From: Luscinia megarhynchos
Lineage: Eukaryota > Chordata > Aves > Passeriformes > Turdidae
Length of the DNA: 64,000 nt
Assembly: GCA_034336665.1 (NCBI GenBank)
Contig: CM067570.1
Span: 10,066,002-10,130,001, forward strand
Direction: 5' to 3'
Positions within the stretch are counted from its first letter, which is position 1. Each line of letters begins with the position of its first letter. The notes beneath the pieces are model-generated. The model saw nothing but the letters and a program-made list of their open reading frames with translations, was not told the DNA's origin and made no database searches. A program made the translations under genes and the position numbers. This document shows positions 53,601-61,070 of the stretch, one piece after another.

Positions 53601-56600
53601 TTTTAAAACTTTGTCAGACTTTTAACCTGCTCAAGCTGCTTTCAATGCCAGATTCAATGCCAGATATGCCTAGTTTCCTTCAGATATTTTCAAAACAAAA
53701 ACACTTTTAAAAGGCCAAGTCTAGAGTGGGGGAAAATCCATTTTGTTTTAATTATTTTGACAAGGAAAAGAAAGCACTTTTTTCATGCCCAGTAGCCCTG
53801 TGCTTTGTAAAGAATGTTACATTTGGCACTGAGGTAATTGTAATATTAGGGAATGCCCCTTACCATTTCTGTCAATATGACCTCTAGTCTGCCCCCTCCA
53901 ATACACACACACATGAATAATTTTTTATCATGCAACAGTATAGGTTTCACCCTGGAGTTGTCCAGCCTATGATATTTCTGGCATCTGTGCTGAGCACTTA
54001 CCAGGGGTCTGACACTCTCAGCTGCACAGCTGAGGGCCAGGAAGGAGCACTGTTAGCAGGAGATGTTCTGCCATCTATTGATACTCAGGCAGTGAGAGGG
54101 AAGAGGAGCAGGAATTCAGGAATAGAGGGGAATGAATGGGACTGCAAGGTTTAAAAGAAGCACTGTGATACTCAAACAAAAAGATCCATCATTGCTCATG
54201 GTAAAATTTAGCATGAGAAAGACATCAGTTTCTTTCCTTGTCTCTCATGATGTTTCTGTGACACATAATATTTATCTGGCTACTGAAGCCAGAATCCTCA
54301 TTGGCAGATCTTGAGTCTTAAATTTTCTGAATTCTGTTGATGACATCAGGGAGCAGGTTTGCAGAGCCCCTCAGCTGAAAATTGATAAGAAGGTAGCTGG
54401 AGCTGTTCTTCAAAAATGTAAAGTTCAAAAGAAAAAAATTTTCTGAAAAACACACAACAAAATTTCATAAGCTGTATATTTGGGATTGGTGGTAGGTGAC
54501 AATGTTTTTGTCTTTTGGATGTCTGTACCTTGGTCTTGCATGAGCAAACTTTGGATGGGTAAATCGTTATTGCTTCACTCCCCTAAATTTAATAAATCTA
54601 CTGAATTTTTTTCATTGCAAGCAACAGGTAACTGCTAATCTGGGTTTCAAATGCTGCTCCGAAACAGTTGAACTGAGAAATGTATGTGCTTTGAATTTTA
54701 AAAAACTTAGTCGTTTAAATGGATATTTTATTTATTTTATTTTTTCCCCTCCAGCTGCTCCTCCTCAGATTACTCAGTTCCCAGAAGACAGAAAAGTACG
54801 GGCAGGTGAATCAGTGGAATTGTTTGCCAAGGTGGTAGGAACAGCACCCATAACTTGCACCTGGATGAAATTCCGTAAGCAGGTAAATTTTCTGATCTCT
54901 TTTTAAGAATCATTGAAAAATGCAGAGCTGGAAAGAAGCACCAATGACTATCTCCCATTTTTCCATCTCCCTTCCTGAGGAACTAGCAAAGTCCATGTTC
55001 TTGCAGTTTAGACCCTTTGCTGCCTCTCATAACAAATGATAGTATCTTTGTGAAAAGCCTTAGGCCATGATTTAAAGGATAAGTGATGGGAAAGATACAG
55101 GTATCTGAAAAGTATCTGTCACAAGGGACATTTCTCTTCTTTGAAAATGGCCACTTTTTTGTTGATGCTGAGTATAAAGTTATGTCATAGGGGCAAAATA
55201 CCACATAAAAAAACCTGAAAACACAAATGTCACCATACAGGTCACAGCAGCAATCCACGCCATCAGTGCCCTCACTCCCTAGGTTTAAAGTTCCTTCTAT
55301 TTGAATTAATATCTTTTAACTATATCACTTGTCCATAAGGGTAGTGTCTAAAGAGAGTTGCTTTAACAAAGCTATTTAAAATCAAATTACCCAATATGCA
55401 AGTTCAGACTGGAAGATGAAGTGTCACGTTAGGACAGAGCAAATATAAATATCTAGTGTAGCTGATGTTCTGTTTATTTCATTCTGAACTTGTTATGCAC
55501 TCTATAGAACACAAATAAAAACATCTCCTCCTAGAAGGAAGTTTAGACTCTAAATCCAGACATGTCAGCATTTAATTGAAAGAATTCAAAACAGTTTGTT
55601 AGTGCAAAGGGTATTCCAGAGTCCATCCTTGCTAACTCCAAATAACCTCTTACTTTAGGAGAAAGGGTGGGTTTTTTCCTGAACTCTTATATTTCCTTAA
55701 ATTTCCTTAGCTTCAAGACTGAAGTTAACCAAAGATTGCCTTAAAACATAGGTCTCAGAAGCTTCAGTGACATTCAGTGTTTGATTTTGCTAAGCTGTGT
55801 CTTAACATTTAGATAAAATGTACCCCTCAAAAGTGAGTTTCTGATTTGTGCAGAATTCTGAATTCATTGTTGAATACAAAAATCCTATTTAGATTTTAGG
55901 GCCTTTTACATATGCAAGATCTATGTGATAACAGGGACTAGCAGCTCCTAATGCTCATATCAGATCCATAACCTACAATACAAGGTATTTTCTCCTTTGT
56001 AAAATGCTATTTTACCATCTTTATACTTTCTTCTTTGGTTGTTCATTATGAGACAAGGGAAGTATTGCAAAATCATACATTAAAATTACAAAAGTTTTAA
56101 AAGTATTCATTCTCGTGGATGAGATATAAAAGAAAAAAAACTTTAGGAAGATCACAAAACACTATAGGAGGACAAGTGAGGGCAGCAGTCTCTCATTTAC
56201 TAATTTAAAAGGGGAGCCACTCACTGTGTCCTGTGCTGCACCGTAATTTTGCTTTATATTTTCACTTACACTTCACCACATATTGTTTTACGGTTGGATT
56301 TCTTCCTTTTCTATAACTATGGTTGATTTCAACTCTGTTCCATTCCCAGTCCTAAAAGTGAAAAAACAGCCAAGTATTTTGACAATTTACTGGGAGTTAT
56401 TTGTAGTTGTTATTTGAGCAGATCCAGCAAGTGGCGAGCTGTGATTTCAGCCCTGCTGCTGTTTGCTGCAGCATCCTCTCCATGTTTCCTCCTCCCATTC
56501 CCTCAGGTGCAGGAGAGCCACAGTGGCCTCTCTCAGGTATATTCCAAAACAGGATCTTTTGCTTGAAGAAAGGGAATGTCACGAATCTGTGACTCATACT

Positions 56601-58289
56601 GTTGTATGCCATGGCAGTGTAGTGAGGGGTGCTGGAACTGTGCTGAGCGAAAGAGGGAAAAGCCTTGGAAAGACTTGGAAAGCCTTGGAAAGACTTGGAA
56701 AGCCTTTGAAAGTCTTGGAAAGTCTTGGAAAGCTGTTTCATTAGCTGAGTCCATCACTGAACACTTCCAGCTGTTAAAGCTTCCTAACTATGACCAGTGA
56801 CTGACATTCAGGATCCCAAGGATCCAACCCATGTTCCCTACAATCACTGCAAACCACTGAGCATCCTTTCAGGGCTGTCTCTTCTTCCTTTCAAGGATTT
56901 CTCTGTATCTCTTCAGGGCTTTCTCTGTATCCTTACTGGGCTTTCTCTGAATAATGCAGATCTAGTTCTACCATCACCCCTTGACCAATTTTAATGAAGC
57001 AAAACATAAAAGACAGTTTAGAATCTCAGGGTGGAACAACTTTCAGTATAATTTAACCCTACATAACCCCATTTGCTAACTTTCTATTTGAGTTATTGTA
57101 GGAAATTTTTCTAAAGTTACTTTTGGGTAGATAGCAGTGCATGTGTTTTGTCTCAGTTGAGAAAAGAGCAGGGAAAGTCCTGTTTTTAAAATTTTGATTT
57201 CTTCTTCTCTGAATATATGGGACAAGATAAGACAAACTAAATAGCCTTCATTTTTAATTAAATTCTGAGAATTGCTTGGAAGAGTCACTTATCTAAGAAG
57301 GAAGTGGTGGGAGGAAGGAGGGCATTGACATTATGTTGTCTGTTTCATAAGAACACAGTGTACAGTTTCTATAATTGCTGTGTAGCATTATGAGGTTTTT
57401 AAAGAACTGTCATGTCTCAAGCTAATGGGGATTAAAATCTAAGTCACCTTGGCCATTTATGCTATGATAGCTCTATTTCAATTAAAAACTAGTTCATAAT
57501 ATGCCTATGGTATTCAGCAGAAATTTGGATTATTACTTCTCCAGAAAATTAAAATGCTATGGGAAAATTCAATCTGCTCTTTGAATGTCTCTGTGTACAG
57601 CTGTAGTGTTGTATCTCCATTTCATACAACATTGTCTTCCAGTGTTCAAACCCAAGAAACTGTAACCCTGGTTTGTGTGGAAGTACAGAATAAGCCTGGT
57701 TAAACAAGAGGAAAGTCACAGCTATGGTTGGCCTGCACATTGGGCAGAAGGGGAATGGCAAATGAACTAAGGCTAAACCCTTGTTCCACTGTGGTGTCTC
57801 CAATATATGTGAGACCAAACTTTGCTCTTTTGACAATTGCACAGTTTGCCCTTTCAGCCTGTCAAAGAGAAGTTAAAAAGTGGCACTCCTGTTCCTTAGT
57901 GGAGTTCCAGCAATTCTAGTGCTCCCTGTGGCCTTCTCAGTAGCCATTATGATGTTCACTGCATTTCTAGGTGATTTCTGTTGATTACACACTCTACATA
58001 ACAGATTACACAGCTGCACATACTTCTGTAATAGAGTTATCTGCAGATAACACTCAATAAAATAACATTGCATTGTGCTTTGAGCTCTTCAGTTACAAAG
58101 AAATCTATCACATAACTTTTCTTTTAATTTTGCAGATTCAAGAAAATGAATATATTAAAATTGAGAATGCTGAAAACAGCAGCAAGCTAACAATATCGTC
58201 AACAAAGCAGGAGCACTGTGGATGTTACACCCTAGTTGTAGAGAACAAACTTGGCAGCAGACAAGCACAAGTCAACCTTACAGTTGTTG
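2485..58289 (+). CDS. MYLK: MYLK, myosin light chain kinase, smooth muscle (long isoform), partial: 11 internal coding exons
   Basis: This Ca2+/calmodulin-dependent kinase phosphorylates the regulatory light chain of myosin II, driving smooth-muscle contraction and non-muscle actomyosin tension. It is cytosolic and bound to actin filaments. The joined exons are 2485-2637, 17501-17638, 18293-18490, 19676-19922, 27425-27505, 27865-28754, 38269-38385, 41644-41724, 53138-53188, 54755-54882 and 58136-58289. They give 746 codons with no stop, and every intron has GT and AG ends. The product order is half an Ig domain, two Ig domains, the DxRxxL actin-binding region, an Ig, a Lys/Pro linker and another Ig, which is the order in vertebrate long MLCK. 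Identity rests on near-verbatim agreement with the avian protein as I remember it, for example DFRANLQRQVKPKT and QEHCGCYTLVVENK. The kinase domain, fibronectin III domain and N-terminal Ig domains lie outside the window. No frameshift or broken splice site is seen. Confidence 0.97.
4608..4650. repeat. Perfect 12-bp inverted repeat with 19-nt loop
   Basis: TTCAGATCACTT at 4608-4619 is exactly complementary to AAGTGATCTGAA at 4639-4650. The transcript could form a short hairpin. The stem is too short for a typical microRNA precursor, and I see no transposon ends around it. Confidence 0.85.
9270..9515 (+). mobile_element. CR1 LINE 3' fragment, + orientation
   Basis: The segment matches the 3' part of avian CR1 elements: GAGAGGGTGGTCAAACACTG, then a stretch ending GGACTAGATAATCCTTGTAG, with a terminal tattctattctg repeat near 9490-9512. 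It is 5'-truncated and diverged, as most CR1 copies are, and has no coding capacity. The 5' boundary is uncertain by some tens of bases. Confidence 0.8.
9576..9785 (-). mobile_element. CR1 LINE 3' fragment, - orientation
   Basis: The + strand reads CACAGAATCACAGAATATAC, GAGTTGGAAGGGACCCATGA and then CCTGGGGAGCCTGTTCCAGT, which is the reverse complement of the CR1 3' end. Its 3' terminus faces the + oriented CR1 that ends about 60 bp upstream, giving a tail-to-tail pair. An open frame across this region on either strand is just repeat sequence. Confidence 0.87.
10930..11003 (+). mobile_element. Short CR1 3' terminal remnant, + orientation
   Basis: GAGCCAGGGGCTGGAAAGGC is followed by GAGTTCCTTCCAAACTCAAT and ends in TGTGATTCTGTG, the usual CR1 3' layout with its 8-bp terminal repeat. 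It is diverged and about 75 bp long; the 5' limit is a guess. Confidence 0.65.
17501..17638 (+). CDS. MYLK: MYLK exon: inter-Ig linker and first strands of the fifth Ig domain
   Basis: The exon has 138 bp and is phase 1 at both ends (46 codons), with acceptor ttcgcag and donor gtgtgt. It encodes a Lys/Ser-rich linker (EKKSSKKAESAQATKLNK), then FAPVFLKGLTDLRVMDGSQ and the B strand IMTVEVS. At the B-strand position where Ig domains normally have Cys, this domain has Val. The same substitution occurs in mammalian MYLK as I recall it, so it is a family trait and not damage here. Confidence 0.95.
17639..18292 (+). other. MYLK: MYLK intron, 654 bp
   Basis: This short intron ends in an uninterrupted run of 14 T residues (18277-18290) directly abutting the AG acceptor, an unusually strong polypyrimidine tract. 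I see nothing else in it. Confidence 0.9.
18293..18490 (+). CDS. MYLK: MYLK exon: remainder of the fifth Ig domain
   Basis: The exon has 198 bp and is phase 1 at both ends (66 codons). It reads from ANPSPEIIWLHNGKEIQETE to TQATLTVQ. The C-strand Trp (IIWLHNG) and the F-strand signature EDTGKYTCEAWNEVG are present. With the preceding exon it completes an I-set Ig domain that has only the F-strand Cys, so the standard intradomain disulfide cannot form. Confidence 0.97.
18491..19675 (+). other. MYLK: MYLK intron, 1.2 kb
   Basis: Donor gtataa and acceptor ctgcag. I see no repeat or other feature in it. Confidence 0.85.
19676..19922 (+). CDS. MYLK: MYLK exon: most of the sixth Ig domain
   Basis: The exon has 247 bp, enters in phase 1 and leaves in phase 2. 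It encodes EPQDGIQPWFISKPRSVTAA, the B strand VLISCAIAGDPFP with its Cys, the C strand VHWFKDGKE with its Trp, and HAGQYEIQLR. The F-strand Cys is replaced (YEIQ where YxC is usual), the mirror of the fifth Ig, which lacks the B-strand Cys. The last two bases, AG, join a G of the next exon to give Arg. Confidence 0.97.
26879..26888. promoter_or_regulatory. Perfect CArG box (putative SRF/myocardin site)
   Basis: CCATATATGG fits the SRF consensus CC(A/T)6GG exactly and is self-complementary. A TATA-like element starts 23 bp downstream, and the exons of the contractile isoform follow. SRF with myocardin drives many smooth-muscle contractile genes through such boxes. The motif is certain; its use here is inferred. 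Confidence 0.5.
26911..26962 (+). promoter_or_regulatory. TATA-like element with nearby inverted CCAAT
   Basis: TATAAAC at 26911-26917 lies just after the distal CArG box, and ATTGG (inverted CCAAT) is at 26958-26962. If the TATA element were used, transcription would start near 26940. A GGGAGGG-type purine stretch follows near 26974. This is a candidate core promoter only, based on spacing. Confidence 0.3.
27425..27505 (+). CDS. MYLK: MYLK exon: last strand of the sixth Ig and short linker
   Basis: The exon has 81 bp and is phase 2 at both ends (27 codons), with acceptor tttcag and donor gtgagt. It reads NQVGECSCQVSLMLR followed by ESSASTAEMLR. The CSC pair and the G strand complete the sixth Ig. 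The symmetric phase means skipping keeps the frame but removes the last Ig strand. Confidence 0.95.
27694..27703. promoter_or_regulatory. Perfect CArG box (putative SRF/myocardin site), proximal
   Basis: CCTTATATGG is an exact CC(A/T)6GG match. It lies 161 bp before the large DxRxxL exon, 463 bp before the short-isoform ATG and 64 bp before a TATA-like element. Role inferred from motif and position. Confidence 0.55.
27768..27773 (+). promoter_or_regulatory. TATA-like element before the large exon
   Basis: TATAAA lies within CTTCTATAAACACA. Initiation 25-30 bp downstream, near 27800, would give an unspliced 5' leader running straight into the large exon and on to the ATG at 28157. Confidence 0.35.
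27865..28754 (+). CDS. MYLK: MYLK large exon: DxRxxL actin-binding motifs, Pro/Lys-rich region, first half of the seventh Ig
   Basis: The exon has 890 bp, enters in phase 2 and leaves in phase 1; acceptor atcatag, donor gtaaat. It carries five DxRxxL motifs: DVRGVL (27992-28009), DFRDIL (28076-28093), DFRANL (28160-28177), DFRSVL (28244-28261) and DFRSVL (28328-28345). In this family three motifs belong to the short isoform and two more to the long one; they bind F-actin. A Pro/Lys/Ala-rich segment follows, then APSFTEKLQDAQVADGEK with B-strand Cys (LVLQCRISS) and C-strand Trp (VTWTLDS), starting the seventh Ig. The KPxxNAKPAE-type 12-residue repeats that I recall from mammals are absent. Met at 28157 is the probable start of the 130-kDa isoform. 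Confidence 0.97.
27900..27923 (+). other. Possible upstream ORF in a short-isoform leader
   Basis: In a transcript starting near 27800, the first ATG would be at 27900, opening a seven-codon frame (MVEIMVN, stop at 27921-27923) with a second in-frame ATG at 27912. It is out of frame with the kinase. No other ATG occurs before 28157. In the long isoform this sequence is ordinary coding sequence in another frame. Confidence 0.3.
28157..28754 (+). CDS. MYLK: Start of short (130-kDa smooth-muscle) MYLK isoform, first coding segment
   Basis: ATG at 28157 begins MDFRANLQRQVKPKT, which agrees with the N terminus of the avian gizzard 130-kDa kinase as I recall it. The codon is in frame with the long isoform and has G at +4 but C at -3, a middling initiation context. 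Starting here keeps three DFRxxL motifs and drops the two upstream ones along with all N-terminal Ig domains. Downstream exons are shared with the long form. The isoform is established knowledge of the family; its promoter in this sequence is inferred from the CArG and TATA-like elements upstream. Confidence 0.8.
28755..38268 (+). other. MYLK: MYLK intron, 9.5 kb
   Basis: Donor gtaaat and acceptor gtgcag; it interrupts the seventh Ig domain. It contains a 15-bp inverted repeat (31433-31447 with 31545-31559). A TATATAAAG string at 35870 has no gene after it. I see no exon, RNA gene or recognisable transposon. Confidence 0.75.
31433..31559. repeat. 15-bp perfect inverted repeat with 97-nt spacer
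   Basis: AACAGACCTAGTCCA at 31433-31447 is exactly complementary to TGGACTAGGTCTGTT at 31545-31559. The arms may be remnants of a foldback element, or chance. No target-site duplication was evident. Confidence 0.85.
38269..38385 (+). CDS. MYLK: MYLK exon: second half of the seventh Ig domain
   Basis: The exon has 117 bp and is phase 1 at both ends (39 codons). It reads from GTLCSLTIEKAMPEDGGEYK to CACKVVVE, with the F-strand signature GGEYKCIAENPAG. Together with the end of the large exon it forms an Ig domain with both canonical cysteines, unlike the fifth, sixth and eighth. Acceptor gtgcag, donor gtaagt. Confidence 0.97.
38386..41643 (+). other. MYLK: MYLK intron, 3.3 kb, with a CR1 element
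   Basis: Donor gtaagt and acceptor ttgcag. It has a short AC repeat near 38472-38488 and a CR1 LINE fragment at about 40561-40985 in antisense orientation to the gene. Nothing else is recognised. Confidence 0.85.
40561..40985 (-). mobile_element. CR1 LINE 3' fragment, - orientation, ~425 bp
   Basis: The + strand starts TCATAGAATCCTAGAATGGT, GTTGGAAGGGACCTTAAAGA, and later reads CAGGCTGAACTTCCCCAGCT and CTCAGCCTGTCTTCATAGGA. This is the reverse complement of the CR1 3' region including its terminal octamer repeat. It is the longest CR1 copy in the window. Its 5' end is truncated, and no intact reverse-transcriptase frame remains. Confidence 0.93.
41644..41724 (+). CDS. MYLK: MYLK exon: Lys/Pro-rich linker, part 1
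   Basis: The exon has 81 bp and is phase 1 at both ends (27 codons). It reads DASKTSKPAEKKTKKPKT and then TLPPVLPTE. It is strongly basic, low in complexity and probably unfolded, a spacer between the seventh and eighth Ig domains. The final A joins GT of the next exon to give Ser. Acceptor ttgcag, donor gtaagt. Confidence 0.93.
51652..51740. repeat. A-rich purine repeat, ~12-bp unit (GAAAAGAAAAAA)
   Basis: About five copies of a GAAAA plus GAAAAAA unit run from about 51661 to 51730, then decay into A-rich spacing at 51731-51740 before the GGAAA array starts. It is all purine on the + strand. Confidence 0.9.
51741..51988. repeat. (GGAAA)n pentanucleotide microsatellite, 49 perfect copies
   Basis: From 51741 to 51985 the unit GGAAA repeats 49 times without interruption, followed by a partial unit. 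Such purity over 245 bp suggests an unstable, recently expanded and polymorphic locus. The assembly length may be collapsed or inexact. Long open frames on the - strand here (Phe/Leu/Ser repeats) are products of the repeat and not genes. Confidence 0.98.
53138..53188 (+). CDS. MYLK: MYLK micro-sized exon: Lys/Pro linker, part 2
   Basis: The exon has 51 bp and is phase 1 at both ends (17 codons), too short to stand out as an open frame. It reads (S)EATVKKKPAPKTPPKA, matching the conserved ATVKKKPAPKTPPKA of MYLK proteins as I recall them. Acceptor taactag, donor gtaatt. Its small size, moderate donor and symmetric phase make it a candidate for alternative skipping. Confidence 0.93.
53189..54754 (+). 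other. MYLK: MYLK intron, 1.6 kb
   Basis: Donor gtaatt and acceptor ctccag preceded by a T/C-rich tract. It holds a 12-bp tandem duplication (TTCAATGCCAGA at 53641-53652 and 53653-53664) and a short AC run near 53903. Nothing else is recognised. Confidence 0.88.
54755..54882 (+). CDS. MYLK: MYLK exon: first half of the eighth Ig domain
   Basis: The exon has 128 bp, enters in phase 1 and ends in phase 0. It reads AAPPQITQFPEDRKVRAGES, VELFAKVVGTAPITCTWMKF and RKQ. The B-strand Cys is replaced by Ala (ELFAKV), while a Cys sits beside the C-strand Trp (ITCTW). Acceptor ccag, donor gtaaat. Confidence 0.97.
56661..56732. repeat. 10-bp minisatellite, ~7 copies (AGNCTTGGAA)
   Basis: Units such as AGCCTTGGAA, AGACTTGGAA and AGTCTTGGAA repeat head to tail, with the third base varying C/A/T and one TTTGAA variant. 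Open frames through it on both strands give repetitive peptides and are not genes. Confidence 0.93.
56864..56951. repeat. Degenerate ~22-bp tandem repeat, ~4 copies
   Basis: Units built around TTCAGGGCTTTCTCTGTATC occur about four times with several mismatches. It is pyrimidine-rich on the + strand and older-looking than the neighbouring 10-bp array. Confidence 0.75.
58136..58289 (+). CDS. MYLK: MYLK exon: second half of the eighth Ig domain
   Basis: The exon has 154 bp, starts in phase 0 and ends in phase 1. It reads IQENEYIKIENAENSSKLTI, then SSTKQEHCGCYTLVVENKLG and SRQAQVNLTVV. The F-strand position that normally holds Cys is Leu (CYTLVVEN), and two Cys residues lie just before the Tyr. 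The next exon of the family begins with DKPDPPAGTP (fibronectin III) and is not found in the remaining 5.7 kb. Confidence 0.97.
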
Positions 58290-60884
58290 GTAAGTCCATA
58301 ATAATATTTTATTCATATACTTATTCTTCAGACATCGGTCTACATTTTCATTTTATATAACGATATGCAACAGGTTAAATAAAATAATCAGTTAAGAAGA
58401 CTGAAATGAAAGCTAATATTTCAGAAAATGAACAGTGACGTTGTAATAAGGACTATGAGCAAGATCAGTAGGGCTGTACTGTATTTATTTGGAAAAATTC
58501 CTAATTCCATGATGATGGAATATATTAAATAGGTCATGCTTTAAAAAAAATTCCCCACAAGATAAAAACAGCTCATGTCTCCATTTTAAATTCCTACCAT
58601 GGTCTATTGTTTCACAGCGACAGAAAGCAGTGTAAAAACAGTTTGTTTTGAAAATGGAGCCCTTCATCTGTGGGTTTTTACACAGGTATCATAAAGTTTC
58701 AAACAGCCTTGTCAGGTGACACTCCTAGACCATCAGGTTTGTTGTAGCAGACTGTGGACAGCTGCACAGAGATGTAGACTGGCAGATGGTTGCAATATAT
58801 TTGGAGATAAAACTGCAGCCTAGTGAGGATCAGCCAAAATCTAGATCTGTGACATCTCTGAAAAGGCTAATTGAACCTACCTTGATGTGGTTGCACAGCA
58901 AAGAGCCTCCAGAGAAACCCAGGGAAGTTCCATGAGCAAATACTGATTCTGCTTTTGGCTAAAATGTGTCTGTGGGATGGGTCTGCTTCTGAGCTCTGTT
59001 ACCTGTGGCCTGCAGAGAGGTTATCACATAAGGTGGTGCCCTGGCAGCCCCTGACAGTGTGAGCACGGCAAGAAATGTGGGTGTCAGGCCAAAGATGAAT
59101 GTCTGACTCCAATGAAACCAATGGCAAAACACCTTAGACCCAAGCTGGACTGGAGATTCATCCCAGCAATCAGTGAATGCCATAGGAGGTTTAACAAGTA
59201 CAGTCACACTTTCAGGTACAATTTCCACTGAAGAAGACTGAATGTGACTCAATTGCATGTGGCTCTACATATTGTCAATAGAGGCTTCCTGATTATTTAA
59301 ATTAATTCCTTTCAGTCTGTGGCTTTAATTACAGTTAAAAGGCAACTGGATGGTATAAATATCAAGGAGATTCCAGCAACATGCCAGAGAATTCAAGAAC
59401 AGAAGAAAGTAGAGTCAGTATTTTTCCCATGATGCATAGATAAAGTGTACTATCCCTTCCAACAGTGGGTTGTACAGGTTAGAAGTGCAGCTAGGTTAAA
59501 AATCAGCACCATTGGTCCTTGAATAAACATATCATTTGTTCTGTGTATAGGTTTTGGCTGCAAAACCCCAATACAGCTGATGAGCAGCTGGAAGAATGGC
59601 AGGAGATTAATTGCTCTCTGCATTTCCCTCCTTTTCACTCTTTCCTAGGCAACTGCTGCAGGCTGCTAATTGTACAGGTTATTGGGCAAGATGGATTTTT
59701 TTAGCTGCACAAGGCCGACAATTCCTATTATCTTGTTACTGTGTGAGCCTTGACTCATTATTATATAAGTCGCTGGTTTATATCCTTGGTTTGAAAGTCT
59801 TTGAATTCTATAACCTTATAAAGCTACATCTCAAGCCTCCTGCTTTGCTCTTCCCTAAGAAATGTGCCAGAGAACCGTGGGATTCCCAGAGATGCTTTTT
59901 GGAGAGTTGGGTGAAGAATTCTTACAATGTGCAGGAGTTTGCCATGTGTTTTGGCTGATGACAAGCTCTCTGTTTCCAACTAAAAAGAATAAATTCCATC
60001 TTGTAAAATTGCCAAGCTCTTCAGTGAGACATCTCGCTGATGTCAGCACTGCTGAAGGCGTGACAAGGCCTCACAGTTCCCAGCTTGCTGCACATGCATT
60101 TTAAGGCCAGATTCTTCCATCTGGGCACTCAAAAATGTGGGAAAAGGGAGCAAAAATGTCTTCCTTCTACAAAGGGGGTTAGAATGTCACTAGTGAGATA
60201 AAATCCTTCACACTGTTTGCACCTTTAAAGGTGTCAAATGTTCACTGAAGTTGAAAGGTACTTTCCTCTGAAGCCAAAATCAGTCAAAATAGGGAAGTTG
60301 TGTTTCTCTGAATATGCAAAACCTGAGACTTCTGAGTCAACCAAAGCTCATCCTTAGTCCTAAATTCCTGCTTATCCATTCTCTCTGCTCCATCCCAAGT
60401 ACTGGTGAGAAACTTGCCCTGCCTGCCCTGACCCCACTTTCCTAACAAGTATTGGTGGAGGAAGTCTGGTGTCAGAGATCAGCTCTGTTTGCCTCAGCCC
60501 TTTACAATAAGGCTCTAAATTCTGTAGAGCTGCCTCCCTGTGAGCTTACTGAGAAAAGGCACATCCATGCATGTGTTGTGTTCTTAAAACTGCAGCCTGA
60601 CCACACTGCACAACTGAGCCTTGAATGTGTTGAAATTATAAACACAGAACATTTGCTTTCTGGAGGAGTGTGTCTGAGCAGACCCAGAGCTGCATTTCTC
60701 AAAGGGCTCTAACAGGCTTGGCTCTTCTGAATTTTAGCAAATCAAAGACATTTGTTAAAATATAAAACAAAATAAATATGGAAATAAATATGTATTTGTT
60801 TTATTATTACATCTTATACCCATGTAGGTTTCAAAGTCTTCATGCTGATGGGCAAGTTTCCTATGTGAAAGACTCCAATAAACA

Positions 60885-61070
60885 TTTCTCAAATTAAATT
60901 CTGACTGGAACACATGGCAAGGAGCAGGTTGCCCAGCAAAGTTGTGCAGTCTCCATCCCTGGAGGTATTCAAGTTCAGACTGGATAAGCATCTGAACAAT
61001 CTGGTCTGACCTTATAGCTGATCCTGCTTTGAACAGAAGGTCTAAAGACCTTCCTGAGGGTATTTAAAAC
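60885..61070 (+). mobile_element. CR1 LINE 3' fragment, + orientation
   Basis: GGAGCAGGTTGCCCAGCAAA, TGTGCAGTCTCCATCCCTGG and AGCTGATCCTGCTTTGAACA match the 3' non-coding part of CR1. It is diverged and lacks a clear terminal octamer repeat; boundaries are approximate. Confidence 0.78.

Larger units (their letters stand above)
54883..58135 (+). other. MYLK: MYLK intron, 3.3 kb, with two minisatellites
   Basis: Donor gtaaat and acceptor tgcag; it is the only phase-0 intron in the window. It contains a 10-bp minisatellite (about 56661-56732) and, 130 bp on, a degenerate ~22-bp repeat (about 56864-56951). No exon is seen. Confidence 0.85.

Noticed and set aside
53641..53664. 12-bp tandem duplication TTCAATGCCAGA
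   Set aside because: Two short copies only; noted in the intron entry but too small to interpret.
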